Of a stretch of 64,000 nt of DNA, positions 47,531 to 57,797 are shown in pieces. The DNA comes from Vibrio gazogenes (GTDB lineage: Bacteria > Pseudomonadota > Gammaproteobacteria > Enterobacterales > Vibrionaceae): positions 372,001 to 436,000 of the forward strand of contig NZ_CP092587.1 in the NCBI RefSeq assembly GCF_023920225.1, given 5' to 3'. Numbering within the stretch: position 1 is the first letter of the stretch; every line of letters starts with the position of its first letter. Position numbers and translations under genes: made by a program. Below the pieces are notes generated by a model that saw only the letters and a list, made by a program, of their open reading frames with translations, was not told where the DNA came from and searched no databases.

Positions 47531-50392
47531 TTACAGGGCTGCAATCGTCGTTTTTTGTTCTTCCAGTTTCACCAATGCTTCTTGATAGCCGGCGAGTTTT
47601 TCTCGTTCTTTGGCAACCACCGCTTCAGGTGCTTTGGCGACAAACCCTTCATTACCGAGCTTGCCTTCAATCCGTTTGATTTCACCCTGAGTTCTGGCAA
47701 TCTCTTTGGTGAGACGATCCAGCTCCGCAACTTTATCAATCAAACCAGCCATTGGAATCATCAGTTCAGATTTACCCACTAATGCGGTCGCACATGCCGG
47801 TGTTTCTTCACCCGCGTTTAAGATGCGTACATCTGCCAGTTTTGCCAGAGAGGTTAACACTTGTTGGTTTGCTGCCAGACGAGCAGCGTCGTTTTCATCA
47901 GCAGCTTTGAGCATGACAGACAACGGTTTACCCGGATTAATATCGTATTCGGCACGCAGGTTACGAATGCTGGTAATAAAAGATTTCACCCATTCAATGT
48001 CATCAAGCGCTTTCTGGTGGAAGTTTGCTTCATCATATTGTGGCAGCGCCTGCAACATGATTGTCTCCCCTTCAATACCAGCAATCAGCGGTTTGATACT
48101 CTTCCAAATCGTTTCAGTAATATAAGGAATGACAGGATGAGCCAGACGCAATGTTTTCTCCAGTACGGTAATCAAGGTACGGCGAGTTGCGCGTTGCTGA
48201 TTTTCAGTGCCTTTCCACAAAATCGGTTTGGTCAGTTCCAGATACCAGTCACAGAATTGGTTCCAAATAAACTCGTACAGGGTATTGGCTGCCATATCAA
48301 GGCGGAAGTTGTCGATATGGAGATTAAAGCTCTTGGCTGCCAGTTCAAACTGAGATTCGATCCACTGATCGGCCAGCGAGTATTCAAGCTGTGCATCCGC
48401 TGCGAATCCGCAATCCTGATCTTCAGTATTCATCAGCACATAGCGGCTAGCATTCCAGAGTTTGTTACAGAAGTTCCGGTAACCTTCCAGACGCTTCATG
48501 TCCCAGTTGATATCTCGTCCGGTTGACGCCATTGCGGCTAGTGTGAAACGCAGCGCATCGGTGCCATAAGCTTCGATACCATTTTCGAAAGTCTTGCGCG
48601 TATTCTTCTCGATCTTGGCCGCCAGTTGAGGCTGCATCATATTGCCGGTTCGTTTGGTAACCAGCGTTTCGAGGTCAATGCCGTCGATCATATCGATAGG
48701 ATCCAAAACATTACCTTTGGACTTCGACATTTTATCGCCGTTTTCATCCCGAATCAGTCCGGTAACATAGACCGTTTTAAACGGTACTTGTGGTTTTCCG
48801 TTTTCGTCTTTAATGAAGTGCATCGTCATCATGATCATCCGGGCAACCCAGAAGAAAATAATATCGAAGCCTGTGACTAGTACATCTGTCGGGTGATACA
48901 TTTTGAGTTCAGGTGTTTGTTCCGGCCATCCTAGTGTACCGAAGGTCCACAGCGCAGAAGAGAACCATGTATCCAGCACATCTTCATCTTGATGGAGTTC
49001 AACGTCCGCAGCAATATCATGTTTACGACGCACTTCTTCCTCATGACGGCCAACGTAAACATTGCCCTGATTGTCATACCAAGCCGGAATACGGTGGCCC
49101 CACCAAAGCTGGCGTGAAATACACCAGTCTTGAATGTCTCGCATCCAAGAGAAGTACATGTTTTCATACTGTTTGGGGACAAACTGAATTTCACCGTCTT
49201 CAACCGCTTTGGTTGCGACACTAGCCAATGGCGCTGTACGAACATACCACTGATCGGTCAGCATTGGTTCAATCACCACACCACCGCGATCACCATACGG
49301 AATCGTTAAGTCATGATCTTTGATTGCTTCGAGCAAACCGAGTGATTCAAATTCAGCAACGATGAGTTTCCGAGCTGCAAAACGCTCGACGCCTTGATAT
49401 TTTTCCGGTAACTCAGATGGATAATCTTCGCTGGCTTCTCCTTTGCTGGTAAAGACTTCAGCGTCTTGACGGATATTGGCATCGAAAGTAAAAATGTTGA
49501 TCATCGGTAGGTTGTGACGCTTGCCGACTTCATAGTCATTGAAGTCATGGGCAGGAGTGATTTTTACACAGCCCGTTCCTTTTTCCATATCGGCATGTTC
49601 ATCACCGACAATCGGAATCCGACGATTAACGATCGGGAGCAAGATTTGCTTACCAATCAGATCTTGATAACGCGGATCTTCGGGGTTGACCGCAACACCG
49701 GTATCGCCCAGCATGGTTTCAGGACGTGTTGTTGCAACGACAATATAGTCTTTGCCATCTGCTGTTTTCACGCCATCGGCTAATGGATAGCGGAAGTGCC
49801 ACATATGGCCTTTTTTATCTTTGTTTTCAACTTCGAGATCAGAGATGGCCGTATGCAGTTTCGGATCCCAGTTGACCAGACGTTTACCCCGATAGATTAA
49901 GTCTTCTTCATACAGTCGGATAAAGACTTCTTGAACGGCAGCATAAAAGCCTTTGTCCATGGTAAAACGCTCACGATCCCAATCGACAGACGCACCTAAG
50001 CGGCGTAACTGTTGTGTGATGGTTCCGCCGGATTCACCTTTCCATTCCCAGATCTTGTCAATAAAGGCATCCCGACCATAATCGTGTTTGGTTTTACCTT
50101 CTTCTGCAGCGATTTTGCGTTCGACAACCATCTGCGTTGCAATCCCAGCATGGTCGGTGCCGACTTGCCAGAGTGTATTATTCCCTTTCATACGCTGGCA
50201 ACGGGTCAGGGTATCCATGATGGTATCTTGGAAGGCATGACCCATATGCAGGCTACCTGTGACGTTCGGCGGCGGAATCATAATGCTATAGGATGCTTTT
50301 GATGTGTCACCGCTAGGCTTGAAATAGCCTTGCTTTTCCCAAGTCTGATAGAGAGCTTGTTCAATTGATGTCGGGTTATATGTCTTTTCCAT
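47531..50392 (-). CDS. valS: Valyl-tRNA synthetase
   Basis: ValS charges tRNA-Val and edits mischarged threonine. The 953-residue product has the class I HIGH motif as [15 protein letters not shown] near residue 40, the KMSKS loop [14 protein letters not shown], an inserted editing domain about residues 200-410 and the C-terminal coiled-coil arm (from about 885). It follows pepA and holC on the same strand, the usual order. Confidence 0.97.
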   Translation of the reverse strand: MEKTYNPTSIEQALYQTWEKQGYFKPSGDTSKASYSIMIPPPNVTGSLHMGHAFQDTIMDTLTRCQRMKGNNTLWQVGTDHAGIATQMVVERKIAAEEGKTKHDYGRDAFIDKIWEWKGESGGTITQQLRRLGASVDWDRERFTMDKGFYAAVQEVFIRLYEEDLIYRGKRLVNWDPKLHTAISDLEVENKDKKGHMWHFRYPLADGVKTADGKDYIVVATTRPETMLGDTGVAVNPEDPRYQDLIGKQILLPIVNRRIPIVGDEHADMEKGTGCVKITPAHDFNDYEVGKRHNLPMINIFTFDANIRQDAEVFTSKGEASEDYPSELPEKYQGVERFAARKLIVAEFESLGLLEAIKDHDLTIPYGDRGGVVIEPMLTDQWYVRTAPLASVATKAVEDGEIQFVPKQYENMYFSWMRDIQDWCISRQLWWGHRIPAWYDNQGNVYVGRHEEEVRRKHDIAADVELHQDEDVLDTWFSSALWTFGTLGWPEQTPELKMYHPTDVLVTGFDIIFFWVARMIMMTMHFIKDENGKPQVPFKTVYVTGLIRDENGDKMSKSKGNVLDPIDMIDGIDLETLVTKRTGNMMQPQLAAKIEKNTRKTFENGIEAYGTDALRFTLAAMASTGRDINWDMKRLEGYRNFCNKLWNASRYVLMNTEDQDCGFAADAQLEYSLADQWIESQFELAAKSFNLHIDNFRLDMAANTLYEFIWNQFCDWYLELTKPILWKGTENQQRATRRTLITVLEKTLRLAHPVIPYITETIWKSIKPLIAGIEGETIMLQALPQYDEANFHQKALDDIEWVKSFITSIRNLRAEYDINPGKPLSVMLKAADENDAARLAANQQVLTSLAKLADVRILNAGEETPACATALVGKSELMIPMAGLIDKVAELDRLTKEIARTQGEIKRIEGKLGNEGFVAKAPEAVVAKEREKLAGYQEALVKLEEQKTTIAAL

Positions 50393-50487
50393 AGTACTCT
50401 TCGATGGATACTGTCTGAATTAATCGGGATTAAACGTTATGACTGAGGTCTCTGTATGCAGAAAACCTGAGCGATAATGTTTTTCAA

Positions 50488-50937
50488 TCATGGGTAAGCG
50501 ATTTCAATTGTTTGGAGCTTATACCCGTTTTGGCGGTAGATTTTATACCGTTCTCTGGCCAGATGTCTGGCATTTTTTTCGCAAGGGACGAAGTCTATCA
50601 CCTCTGTAAAGCGATCCGCAAAGGTTGTGTTATTTTCTGCCATATTTATGACGATTTGCCGATTCCAGGACGGAGAGACCTGCGGATAACCGATTTCAAC
50701 GGGCGTGCCATTTTTCGGGCCTTCTCCAACGAGATTATGGGCCAGAAACGTCTCAGCAGGAACTTGCCAGAAAAGCTCGGCAATCAATTCTGCTTCGTCA
50801 CGGTGATGGCAGTTCAGATAAATTCTTGCCCCTTGATTGGCAAAATATTGGGCGAGAAAGAGCACATATTCCCGAAACCCTTCGGGCTGTGCCTGACGGC
50901 TATCAGGTGAGATCAGATAAAATGTGGCTGTTTTCAT
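50488..50937 (-). CDS. holC: DNA polymerase III chi subunit
   Basis: Chi links the clamp-loader complex (through psi) to single-stranded DNA-binding protein at the replication fork. The 149-residue product has the start MKTATFYLISPDS and the family segments RIYLNCHHRDEAELIAELFWQVPAETFLAHNLVGEG and FVPCEKNARHLARERYKIYRQNGY. Start choice: ATG at 50937 gives the normal family start; ATG at 50943 is two residues longer. No strong ribosome site is visible. Confidence 0.92.
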   Translation of the reverse strand: MKTATFYLISPDSRQAQPEGFREYVLFLAQYFANQGARIYLNCHHRDEAELIAELFWQVPAETFLAHNLVGEGPKNGTPVEIGYPQVSPSWNRQIVINMAENNTTFADRFTEVIDFVPCEKNARHLARERYKIYRQNGYKLQTIEIAYP

Positions 50938-50964
50938 TGGCATGTCGGACAAATATCAAAAATA

Positions 50965-50987
50965 AAGAGGGTCGGTGTGACCCTCTT
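50965..50987 (-). terminator. Terminator after pepA
   Basis: A perfect 9-bp stem (AAGAGGGTC with GACCCTCTT) and a 5-base loop are followed on the minus strand by TATTTTTG. It lies between pepA and holC and may be only partly effective, since holC needs expression. Confidence 0.75.
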
Positions 50988-51006
50988 CTGTTCGGTAACC
51001 ATCAAG

Positions 51007-52518
51007 TTACTCTTCGCTCTCGATCAGTCCACTACGATTGAGTAAGAACTGAACCAGCAGTGGGACAGGGCGTCCCGTTGAACCTTTCAATGCACCGCTG
51101 CGCCAAGCTGTACCCGCGATATCAATATGGGCCCAGTTATATTTTTTGGCAAACTTAGACAAGAAGCATCCTGCGGTAATGGCTCCGCCCGGACGACCAC
51201 CAATATTCGCCATATCTGCAAACGGACTCTTTAACTGCTCTTGATATTCATCGGTAATCGGTAAGCGCCATGCTCGGTCGCTGGACTGCTCTGCTGCATT
51301 GATCAACTCGTGTGCCAACGGATTATGATTAGACATCACACCACTCAGATGGTGACCCAATGCAATCACACAGGCACCGGTCAGTGTCGCAACATCGACC
51401 ACGCAATCGGGCTCAAAGCGTTCCGCGTAGGTCAGGACGTCACAGAGAACCAAGCGTCCTTCTGCATCAGTATTCAATACTTCAACCGTTTGTCCGGACA
51501 TCGTGGTCAAAATATCTCCGGGGCGGTACGCGTTACTACCCGGCATGTTCTCACAACCTGCGAGAATACCTGTTACGTTGAGTGGCAGATTCAATGCGGC
51601 AATCGCTTTCATTGTACCGAAAACCGAGGCTGCACCACACATGTCATATTTCATTTCATCCATGGCTTCTCCGGGTTTCAGTGAAATACCGCCAGAGTCA
51701 AAAGTCAGCCCTTTACCAATCAGGACGATAGGTTTGCTTTCTGGATCAGGATGCCCTTTGTATTCGATCACCGACATCATCGATTCATTTTTAGAACCGC
51801 GCCCGACGGCAAGGTAGGATGTCATGCCGAGCTTTTCCATCTCTTCTTCACCGATGATTTTGGTGGTGACACTGGTGTAATCATCAGCGAGGCGACGTGC
51901 CTGCGAAGCCAGATAAGCCGGATTGGCAATATTCGGTGGCATGTTGCCGAGGTCTTTACAGGCATGAATTCCGGAAGACACCGCTAATCCATGATTGATC
52001 GCTTTCTCACCGAGACTCAGCTCCCGTCTAGTCGGCACATTGAACACTAGTTTGCGCAATGGGCGACGCGTTTCAGGTTTGATACTTTTAAACTGATCAA
52101 ATGTATACAGATTACCTTTGGTTGCTTCGACAGCTTGACGAACCTTCCAGTATGTATCCCGACTTTTGACATGCAGTTCGGTTAAGAAACATACGGCTTC
52201 CATTGAGCCTGTTTCATTCAGGGTACTAATCGTCTTCTGGATAATTTCCTTGTACTGACGTTCTCCTAACTCTCTTTCTTTCCCACAGCCAACGAGCAAT
52301 ACGCGTTCGGAAAGCACTCCCGGAACTTGATGCAGCAGAAGCATCTGTCCCGGTTTTCCTTCCAGATCACCGCGTCGTAGCAACGAACTGATATAGCCAT
52401 CGCTGATTTTATCAAGCTGTTCAGCGACTGGAGAAAGTCGGCGTGGTTCAAATACTCCGACAACAATACATGCGCTGCGTTGCTTCTCCGGACTGCCGCT
52501 TTTTACACTAAACTCCAT
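51007..52518 (-). CDS. pepA: Leucyl aminopeptidase PepA (M17)
   Basis: PepA is a hexameric two-metal aminopeptidase that also acts as a DNA-binding regulator in enterobacteria and vibrios. The 503-residue product has the M17 signature [10 protein letters not shown] and the metal-binding [15 protein letters not shown] segment. I chose the ATG at 52518 ([12 protein letters not shown]) because GGAG lies nine bases upstream and the length equals the family's; a longer in-frame extension of 43 residues lacks support. It is divergent from lptF. Confidence 0.96.
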   Translation of the reverse strand: MEFSVKSGSPEKQRSACIVVGVFEPRRLSPVAEQLDKISDGYISSLLRRGDLEGKPGQMLLLHQVPGVLSERVLLVGCGKERELGERQYKEIIQKTISTLNETGSMEAVCFLTELHVKSRDTYWKVRQAVEATKGNLYTFDQFKSIKPETRRPLRKLVFNVPTRRELSLGEKAINHGLAVSSGIHACKDLGNMPPNIANPAYLASQARRLADDYTSVTTKIIGEEEMEKLGMTSYLAVGRGSKNESMMSVIEYKGHPDPESKPIVLIGKGLTFDSGGISLKPGEAMDEMKYDMCGAASVFGTMKAIAALNLPLNVTGILAGCENMPGSNAYRPGDILTTMSGQTVEVLNTDAEGRLVLCDVLTYAERFEPDCVVDVATLTGACVIALGHHLSGVMSNHNPLAHELINAAEQSSDRAWRLPITDEYQEQLKSPFADMANIGGRPGGAITAGCFLSKFAKKYNWAHIDIAGTAWRSGALKGSTGRPVPLLVQFLLNRSGLIESEE

Positions 52519-52709
52519 GCGTACTCCTACATCGTGAAGACAAATAGAACTAAATCGTAGATAATGCACTCTTACTGGCTGAACGACAGCGAAATCCGAA
52601 TCATTTTTACTCAGCTTCCGAGAGGCATAAGATTTTAAAAAATACATGTTTCAACGAAAAATTATAGTGATTCGATTAAAAAAACAAGTTTTTCATAGGT
52701 AATTTCAGT

Positions 52710-53819
52710 GTGATTATCGTTAGATATTTGATCCGAGAGACACTAAAAAGCCAATTGGCGATTTTTTTCATCCTCTTTTTAGTATTTTTGAGCCAAAAAT
52801 TTATCCGTGTTCTGGCTGATGCATCCGACGGAGAGATCCCTGCCAGATTGATCTTTTCGATCGTTGGATTGAATATGCCAGCGATGGGGCAATTGATGCT
52901 GCCATTAAGCTTATACATCGGTATTTTGATTACCTTTGGTCGGCTGTATGCGGAAAGTGAAATTACGGTGATGAACGCAACCGGCATCGGTAATAAATTT
53001 CTGGTGCGTGCGGCATTATACCTAGCGATTATTACCGCTAGTGCAGCGGCCATTAATTCACTCTGGTTGTCACCGTGGAGTCAGGATCGTGAGGCGCTGT
53101 TGATGGATAAACTCGCGGCTGAGAATAGCGTTGATTTACTTCAGGAAGGGCACTTTCAGCGTACGCCGGATGGTTCGTCCGTGGTGTTCATCGATAATAT
53201 TGAAGACAAGAAACTACGCAATGTGTTTGTGGCGCAACTGACACCGAAAGACTCGATATTACCCAGTGTAATTTTTTCTGATTCGGGAAATGTAAAAGAA
53301 CTCAAAGATGGTCGTCAGATCATCAGTTTACAGCATGGTATTCGTTATGAAGGTATTCCGACGCAGGTCAGTTATATGGTGACCAAGTTCGATGAATATG
53401 AAGGCTTGATTGGTCAGCGCAAGGTTGAAAACCGAGGACGAGACTGGGAAGCTATACCGACATTGGAACTGCTGAGGAGCCCGGATAGACATGCTCAGGC
53501 TGAGTTACAGTGGCGGATTTCTCTGGTCATTTGTATCCCGCTGTTGACCATGCTGGTTGTTCCGCTGTCCGCTGTGAACCCTCGGCAAGGGCGATTCGCG
53601 AAAATGGGGCCTGCGATTTTAGTCTATCTGACTTATTTCTTAGCGATCAGTGCAACGAAATCAGCCATTGAAGATGGTGGGATTCCCCCCAGTGTCGGGA
53701 TGTGGCCGTTGAATGCTGCATTGCTGGGGACCGCTATATTGATTAATAGCCTGGATAGTGTATTTGTCCGCCGATTGAAAGATCGGTACAGACAGAGAAA
53801 GGTGGCAAGTCGTGTTTAA
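52710..53819 (+). CDS. lptF: LPS export permease LptF
   Basis: LptF pairs with LptG and the LptB dimer in the inner membrane to extract lipopolysaccharide. The 369-residue product has six membrane helices, three at each end (IVRYLIRETLKSQLAIFFILFL at the start), with a periplasmic beta-jellyroll in between. The start is GTG at 52710. It overlaps lptG by eight bases. Divergence from pepA is conserved in gammaproteobacteria. Confidence 0.96.
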   Translation: MIIVRYLIRETLKSQLAIFFILFLVFLSQKFIRVLADASDGEIPARLIFSIVGLNMPAMGQLMLPLSLYIGILITFGRLYAESEITVMNATGIGNKFLVRAALYLAIITASAAAINSLWLSPWSQDREALLMDKLAAENSVDLLQEGHFQRTPDGSSVVFIDNIEDKKLRNVFVAQLTPKDSILPSVIFSDSGNVKELKDGRQIISLQHGIRYEGIPTQVSYMVTKFDEYEGLIGQRKVENRGRDWEAIPTLELLRSPDRHAQAELQWRISLVICIPLLTMLVVPLSAVNPRQGRFAKMGPAILVYLTYFLAISATKSAIEDGGIPPSVGMWPLNAALLGTAILINSLDSVFVRRLKDRYRQRKVASRV

Positions 53820-54885
53820 GATTTTAGATTTATACATAGGGCGAACGATCATTGCGACAACCAGTTTAGTACTGGTTACTTTTGTCGGCTTATCCGGGAT
53901 TATCAAGTATGTCGAACAACTACGAAAGGTGGGTCAGGGAAGTTATGATCTGATTAAGGCGTTGTTTTTTGTGGTGCTAAGTATTCCCCGGGATATCGAA
54001 ATGTTTTTCCCGATGGCAGCTTTGCTGGGGGCTTTGATTGGTCTTGGGATGCTGGCGGCCAGTTCCGAACTTGTGGTGATGCAGGCATCCGGTTTTTCTA
54101 AACTTGATATCGGACTTTCGGTGCTGAAAACAGCAGTGCCATTGATGATTGTAATTACCTTATTAGGACAATGGGGAGCGCCTCAAGCGCAGAAGATGGC
54201 GCGTGATTTACGTTCGTTTGCTACGTCTGGTGGTCAACTGCTTTCTGTTCGTATGGGGGTTTGGGCCAAAGATACCAATGACTTTATTTTTATCAATAAG
54301 GTCAATAATGACAAATTGTACGGTTTGAATATCTGGCGTTTTGATGAGCACAAGAAGTTGCGTGAAGTGATTTTTGCCACCGAAGCAGACTATGAAAAAA
54401 GTAACCAGCAGTGGAAAATGAAGAACGTCCATATCACCAATATGAGTGATGAAGTTGTCATCTCGAAACAGGAATTCTCTACTTATCCGTGGCACACTTC
54501 TCTTGAGCCGAATAAATTAGCGGTTGTGACGGTCAAACCAGAAGAGCTCTCTCTCAGTGGTTTGTATGACTATGTGCATTACCTGAAAATTTCTGAACAG
54601 GATTCGTCCCGTTATGAGCTGGCATTATGGCGTAAAATCACCCAGCCCATTTCGATTGCAGTGATGATGTTGATGGCGCTTTCGTTCATTTTTGGCCCGT
54701 TGCGCAGTGTGACGATGGGGGCGAGAATCTTGTCAGGTGTGATTGCCGGTTTTACCTTCTATATTTCCAGTGAGTTTTTTGGGCCACTGAGTCTGGTGTA
54801 CGGTTTTCATCCGGCAATCGGGGCAATTGCCCCCAGTATCGTTTTTCTCTCGGTTGCATTGGTGCTGTTACGTCGGAAATTGTAA
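53812..54885 (+). CDS. lptG: LPS export permease LptG
   Basis: LptG is the second permease of the LptB2FG transporter. The 357-residue product begins with GTG inside the end of lptF and shows the family start ILDLYIGRTIIATTSLVLV, six membrane helices and a central periplasmic domain, ending in the LSLVYGFHPAIGAIAPSIVF helix. Length is normal. The ATPase partner LptB is encoded at 17808. Confidence 0.96.
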   Translation: MFKILDLYIGRTIIATTSLVLVTFVGLSGIIKYVEQLRKVGQGSYDLIKALFFVVLSIPRDIEMFFPMAALLGALIGLGMLAASSELVVMQASGFSKLDIGLSVLKTAVPLMIVITLLGQWGAPQAQKMARDLRSFATSGGQLLSVRMGVWAKDTNDFIFINKVNNDKLYGLNIWRFDEHKKLREVIFATEADYEKSNQQWKMKNVHITNMSDEVVISKQEFSTYPWHTSLEPNKLAVVTVKPEELSLSGLYDYVHYLKISEQDSSRYELALWRKITQPISIAVMMLMALSFIFGPLRSVTMGARILSGVIAGFTFYISSEFFGPLSLVYGFHPAIGAIAPSIVFLSVALVLLRRKL

Positions 54886-54908
54886 TCTCTCTTCGGAGTC
54901 AGCGCGCC

Positions 54909-55391
54909 TTACGAATCATCTTTGGGGATGACATAGATATTGGTTTTAGCCCAAATATCATGGAATCCCCGTTTTTGAGGATCGAGCGGAACGGTCAGGT
55001 TAGATAGACCGAATCCAGAGGTAAATAAGCGAATTAGCGCTTGTGTAATCGTGATGGATGTACCATCTTCATTGCTGACAATCAGTCGCCATGCTTTCAT
55101 ACCAAGTGTTTGTCTTTTTTGAGTCCAAAACCAAACAAAAAAACCGATCCAGATAATTGCCAGATAAGCGGTAAATATGGAACTCCATAATGGGTGGTGT
55201 GTTAAGAAACTGCTGACATCTTTGTAGGTACCATAGTGGATTAGTCCAATGGCAACCATCGCTTCAAGAATGGCAATGATCACTCCTGCTGCCAGAATTT
55301 CCAAAACTAAAATCAGACAAGTATCGTAAATAAGCGCACCGATGCGGCGGATAAAGCCAGCGGTTTGCAGGTGATGAGGTTGATGTGACAT
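54909..55391 (-). CDS. RDD-family membrane protein
   Basis: The 160-residue protein has the RDD signature near the start (AGFIRRIGALIYDTCLILVLEIL) with conserved R and D, about three membrane helices, and the late QTLGMKAWRLIVSNEDG motif. RDD proteins are small membrane proteins of mostly unknown function, some linked to sodium tolerance. It is convergent with lptG, the common vibrio arrangement. Confidence 0.9.
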   Translation of the reverse strand: MSHQPHHLQTAGFIRRIGALIYDTCLILVLEILAAGVIIAILEAMVAIGLIHYGTYKDVSSFLTHHPLWSSIFTAYLAIIWIGFFVWFWTQKRQTLGMKAWRLIVSNEDGTSITITQALIRLFTSGFGLSNLTVPLDPQKRGFHDIWAKTNIYVIPKDDS

Positions 55392-55535
55392 CGTTTACCT
55401 ATATTTCAGTAAAATAATTCCCGAGAGGATAGTCATTATTGAGAGGGTAAAAAAGAGGGGAAACCGAGTAAATAGACATTTATGGTGAAATAATCAACAA
55501 TCAATTGAATTTTAGCTTTTTTTCGATTTTTATTA

Positions 55536-55563
55536 TTGCGCTGATTCATTTCTTCCGTATAAT
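55536..55563 (+). promoter_or_regulatory. Promoter of tRNA-Leu
   Basis: TTGCGC (55536-55541) and TATAAT (55558-55563) are separated by 16 bases, about 29 bases before the tRNA. The C/G-poor discriminator is not typical of stringent promoters. Confidence 0.7.
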
Positions 55564-55591
55564 TCACCTCACTAAAGGGGTAGCCCTTAAT

Positions 55592-55676
55592 GCCGGTGTG
55601 GTGAAATTGGTATACACGACGGATTCAAAATCCGTTGCCTTCGGGCGTGGCGGTTCAAGTCCGCCCACCGGTACCA
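55592..55676 (+). tRNA. tRNA-Leu (CAA)
   Basis: An 85-base tRNA begins GCCGGTG and ends CACCGGTACCA. The anticodon stem-loop CGGATTCAAAATCCG gives anticodon CAA. A long variable arm (TTGCCTTCGGGCGTG) and a GGTTCAAGTCC T-arm fit a leucine tRNA. The CCA is encoded. Confidence 0.95.
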
Positions 55677-55689
55677 TGATTTAGATGAT

Positions 55690-55715
55690 AAAACCTCGAC
55701 GAAAGTCGGGGTTTT
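55690..55715 (+). terminator. Terminator after tRNA-Leu
   Basis: A stem of AAACCTCGAC with GTCGGGGTTT (one G-T pair) and a GAAA loop is followed by TTGTT. It ends the single-gene tRNA transcript. Confidence 0.8.
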
Positions 55716-55955
55716 GTTATTTCTGGATGTCAATGATTCCTTCGACATCGCCGGTTTCATCTCTTCCATATTCCATCTCTTTTTTGCTGACGCATCTCTG
55801 CCTATTCATCACTTTAATCTATTGATTCATTTATTTTTATAATCATCAAATTGTTATATGTATGATCAAATAAAGTAAAAAAAGCCCTGAGTCAGGTAAA
55901 TGAATTGCATATGGAGTGATACAGTTATTTTTTATTCACTCATTATGGAGGCAAT

Positions 55956-57431
55956 ATGCGTAAACAGTTGTCATGGTTCTTATTATTACCAAGTATTTTC
56001 AGTGGATATGTAATGGCTAAAGCTGACAATGCTCCTTATTTGGATCAGTTACTCTCAGCAGATCATGCTTGGTTGAGTAAACAAGTCGCGCCAATTGACT
56101 CAGCGCAGCATCGCGCCTTTGTGCCGATGGATCTCGATTTATCAGATAAAGCATCTATCCAGCCTCAAATCGGGGAATTGAAATCCTTAGCTGAACATGT
56201 GTCTGCAGCATCGACGCAAAGCCTTCAGCTATCTGCAACAACTGAAGATGAATCGGATACGGTGACACCTTTATGTGACACATTAGAGGTGGGGAATCTA
56301 TATACGTTGAGTGGTGTAAAAAAGGATGGCGTCTACTGTTATCATTTTGAAGTCAAACAGCGGTCAAAAATTATGGCGTTGTTGGTCAACCAAGATGAAA
56401 CGACTGACATGAGACTGTCAGTGCTCAAGCACGGTGCGAATGACCAGCTTTTGATTGTTGGTACGTCCGATCAACCCGGTAATGCTGATGAGGTTGTTTC
56501 CGCAGTTGTTGAACCGGGGCACTATTATTGGTACATGGAAGCGAAAGCTGCGGAGAATGCCAGTATTCAGTTTGGTGTTTCGGTGAACTCGTCCATTGAT
56601 GCCTATGAGCCGAATGATACGCCCCAGACTTCAACACTATTACCTGAAACGCGTAATATGATTGTGGGGAATATTGATTTGACAACGGATAGTGATTATT
56701 ACCTTTATACGGTAAATAAAGGCAAAAAAATTGACATCACGATTGATCAAAGTGCATCTCCTGGACAGTGGTTGTTTAACTCTGTTGTACTAAGTGGCTC
56801 AGTTGAACGTGAAGAAAATACATATCACTATACGGCGACGGAAGGCACGCAAATACTTATTCAAGTTTCACATAATCCGGCAAAAAATGTCGCTCCGAGT
56901 AAACAATATCAGATTCTTGTTGGTCCCTCTGTTGCGTCTATGTCTTCCAGTAAGGTTGATGGCGAATCTAATGTGATTCGGTTAAAACTGAGTGAGACAT
57001 CAATGTATCCGAATATATTGCCGAATGGGCCCTCAGGACTTTATTTAACGACACAGGCGTATAATCAGTTAACTTGGCAGGTGAAACTGATTGACTCTGC
57101 CGGGCAACCGGCATCGAATGCAGCCGTGGTTTTACAATATGATGTAAATCTATTTGATGGGGAGTGGAATCCATCGAACTCTATTGTCTATACAGATAAA
57201 ACGGGAACCGCAAAAGGAACGGTTACGCTTGGTCGGAAAAATTGCCAGAATGAATTATTTACCAGGCAAGTTGCCTATGTGTATAACAGTAAGGTGACAT
57301 ATAGAACAGGTTTTGATGCAGGTCTATGGAGAATATTGGTTCCGGGAACTTCAATTGGTGTGGGTGGTTCTAACGTCCCTGGAGTGACACTCGGTCATAT
57401 TTGTACTCAGGATGTACTTAAAGTAGAGTAA
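55956..57431 (+). CDS. Secreted protein with two PPC-like domains
   Basis: The 491-residue protein has a Sec signal peptide (residues 1-21). Residues about 105-212 and 215-325 look like two PPC (bacterial pre-peptidase C-terminal) beta-sandwich domains: GNLYTLSGVKKDGVYCYHFEV, then DAYEPNDTPQTS and DSDYYLYTV. YEPNDT is typical of PPC. The remaining part (about 370-491) may be an Ig-like fold and contains a GTAKGTVTL segment. It has cysteines at 107, 128 and near the C-terminus. No peptidase domain is present, so this is not a PPC tail on a protease but a free PPC protein, perhaps an adhesin or inhibitor. I do not recognise a named homologue. Confidence 0.65.
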   Translation: MRKQLSWFLLLPSIFSGYVMAKADNAPYLDQLLSADHAWLSKQVAPIDSAQHRAFVPMDLDLSDKASIQPQIGELKSLAEHVSAASTQSLQLSATTEDESDTVTPLCDTLEVGNLYTLSGVKKDGVYCYHFEVKQRSKIMALLVNQDETTDMRLSVLKHGANDQLLIVGTSDQPGNADEVVSAVVEPGHYYWYMEAKAAENASIQFGVSVNSSIDAYEPNDTPQTSTLLPETRNMIVGNIDLTTDSDYYLYTVNKGKKIDITIDQSASPGQWLFNSVVLSGSVEREENTYHYTATEGTQILIQVSHNPAKNVAPSKQYQILVGPSVASMSSSKVDGESNVIRLKLSETSMYPNILPNGPSGLYLTTQAYNQLTWQVKLIDSAGQPASNAAVVLQYDVNLFDGEWNPSNSIVYTDKTGTAKGTVTLGRKNCQNELFTRQVAYVYNSKVTYRTGFDAGLWRILVPGTSIGVGGSNVPGVTLGHICTQDVLKVE

Positions 57432-57469
57432 CTTTTCCTGACTGAATAGAGTCATCATCTCTATGTCAT

Positions 57470-57494
57470 AAGGGAGGCCAAGGCTTCCCTTTTT
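57470..57494 (+). terminator. Terminator of the PPC-domain gene
   Basis: A 10-bp stem (57470-57479 with 57482-57491, one G-T pair) and an AA loop are followed by four T. Confidence 0.8.
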
Positions 57495-57797
57495 CCTCTT
57501 TATAGCGCGTGCTGCGCATACTCCACACCATGTCGTTCAAATCAATCTTTTACCCATCCCAAAATGGTTTTGTACTTTTTACTTGATTATTTCTTTAAAT
57601 CACATCAATTTTGTGATCTTAATTCCTTTAACTTTTTGAGTTTTTTATCATACAGTAACGCACTGCGTTATTGATTCATTAGCGTTCGGCTTGATGAACG
57701 AGTGGTTTGAATCGTGAGACGGATGCAGTTGCATACAGTTACATCTACAATGTAAAAGTCATAGATAGTTCTTATAAATAAGAGTGTTAATTCGATT
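57495..57797 (+). other. Gene-free region before the HD-GYP gene
   Basis: This 303-base AT-rich stretch should hold the promoter of the next gene. I see no ORF with a ribosome site and no RNA gene. Confidence 0.4.

Noticed and set aside
52519..52647. A 43-residue N-terminal extension of PepA
   Set aside because: The family start and a good ribosome site are at 52518; the extension is not conserved as far as I can tell and overlaps the promoter zone with lptF.
55592..55676. tRNA-Leu as an attachment site for an island at 55.9-57.4 kb
   Set aside because: No integrase and no direct repeat of the tRNA 3' end was found downstream, so insertion there is not supported.
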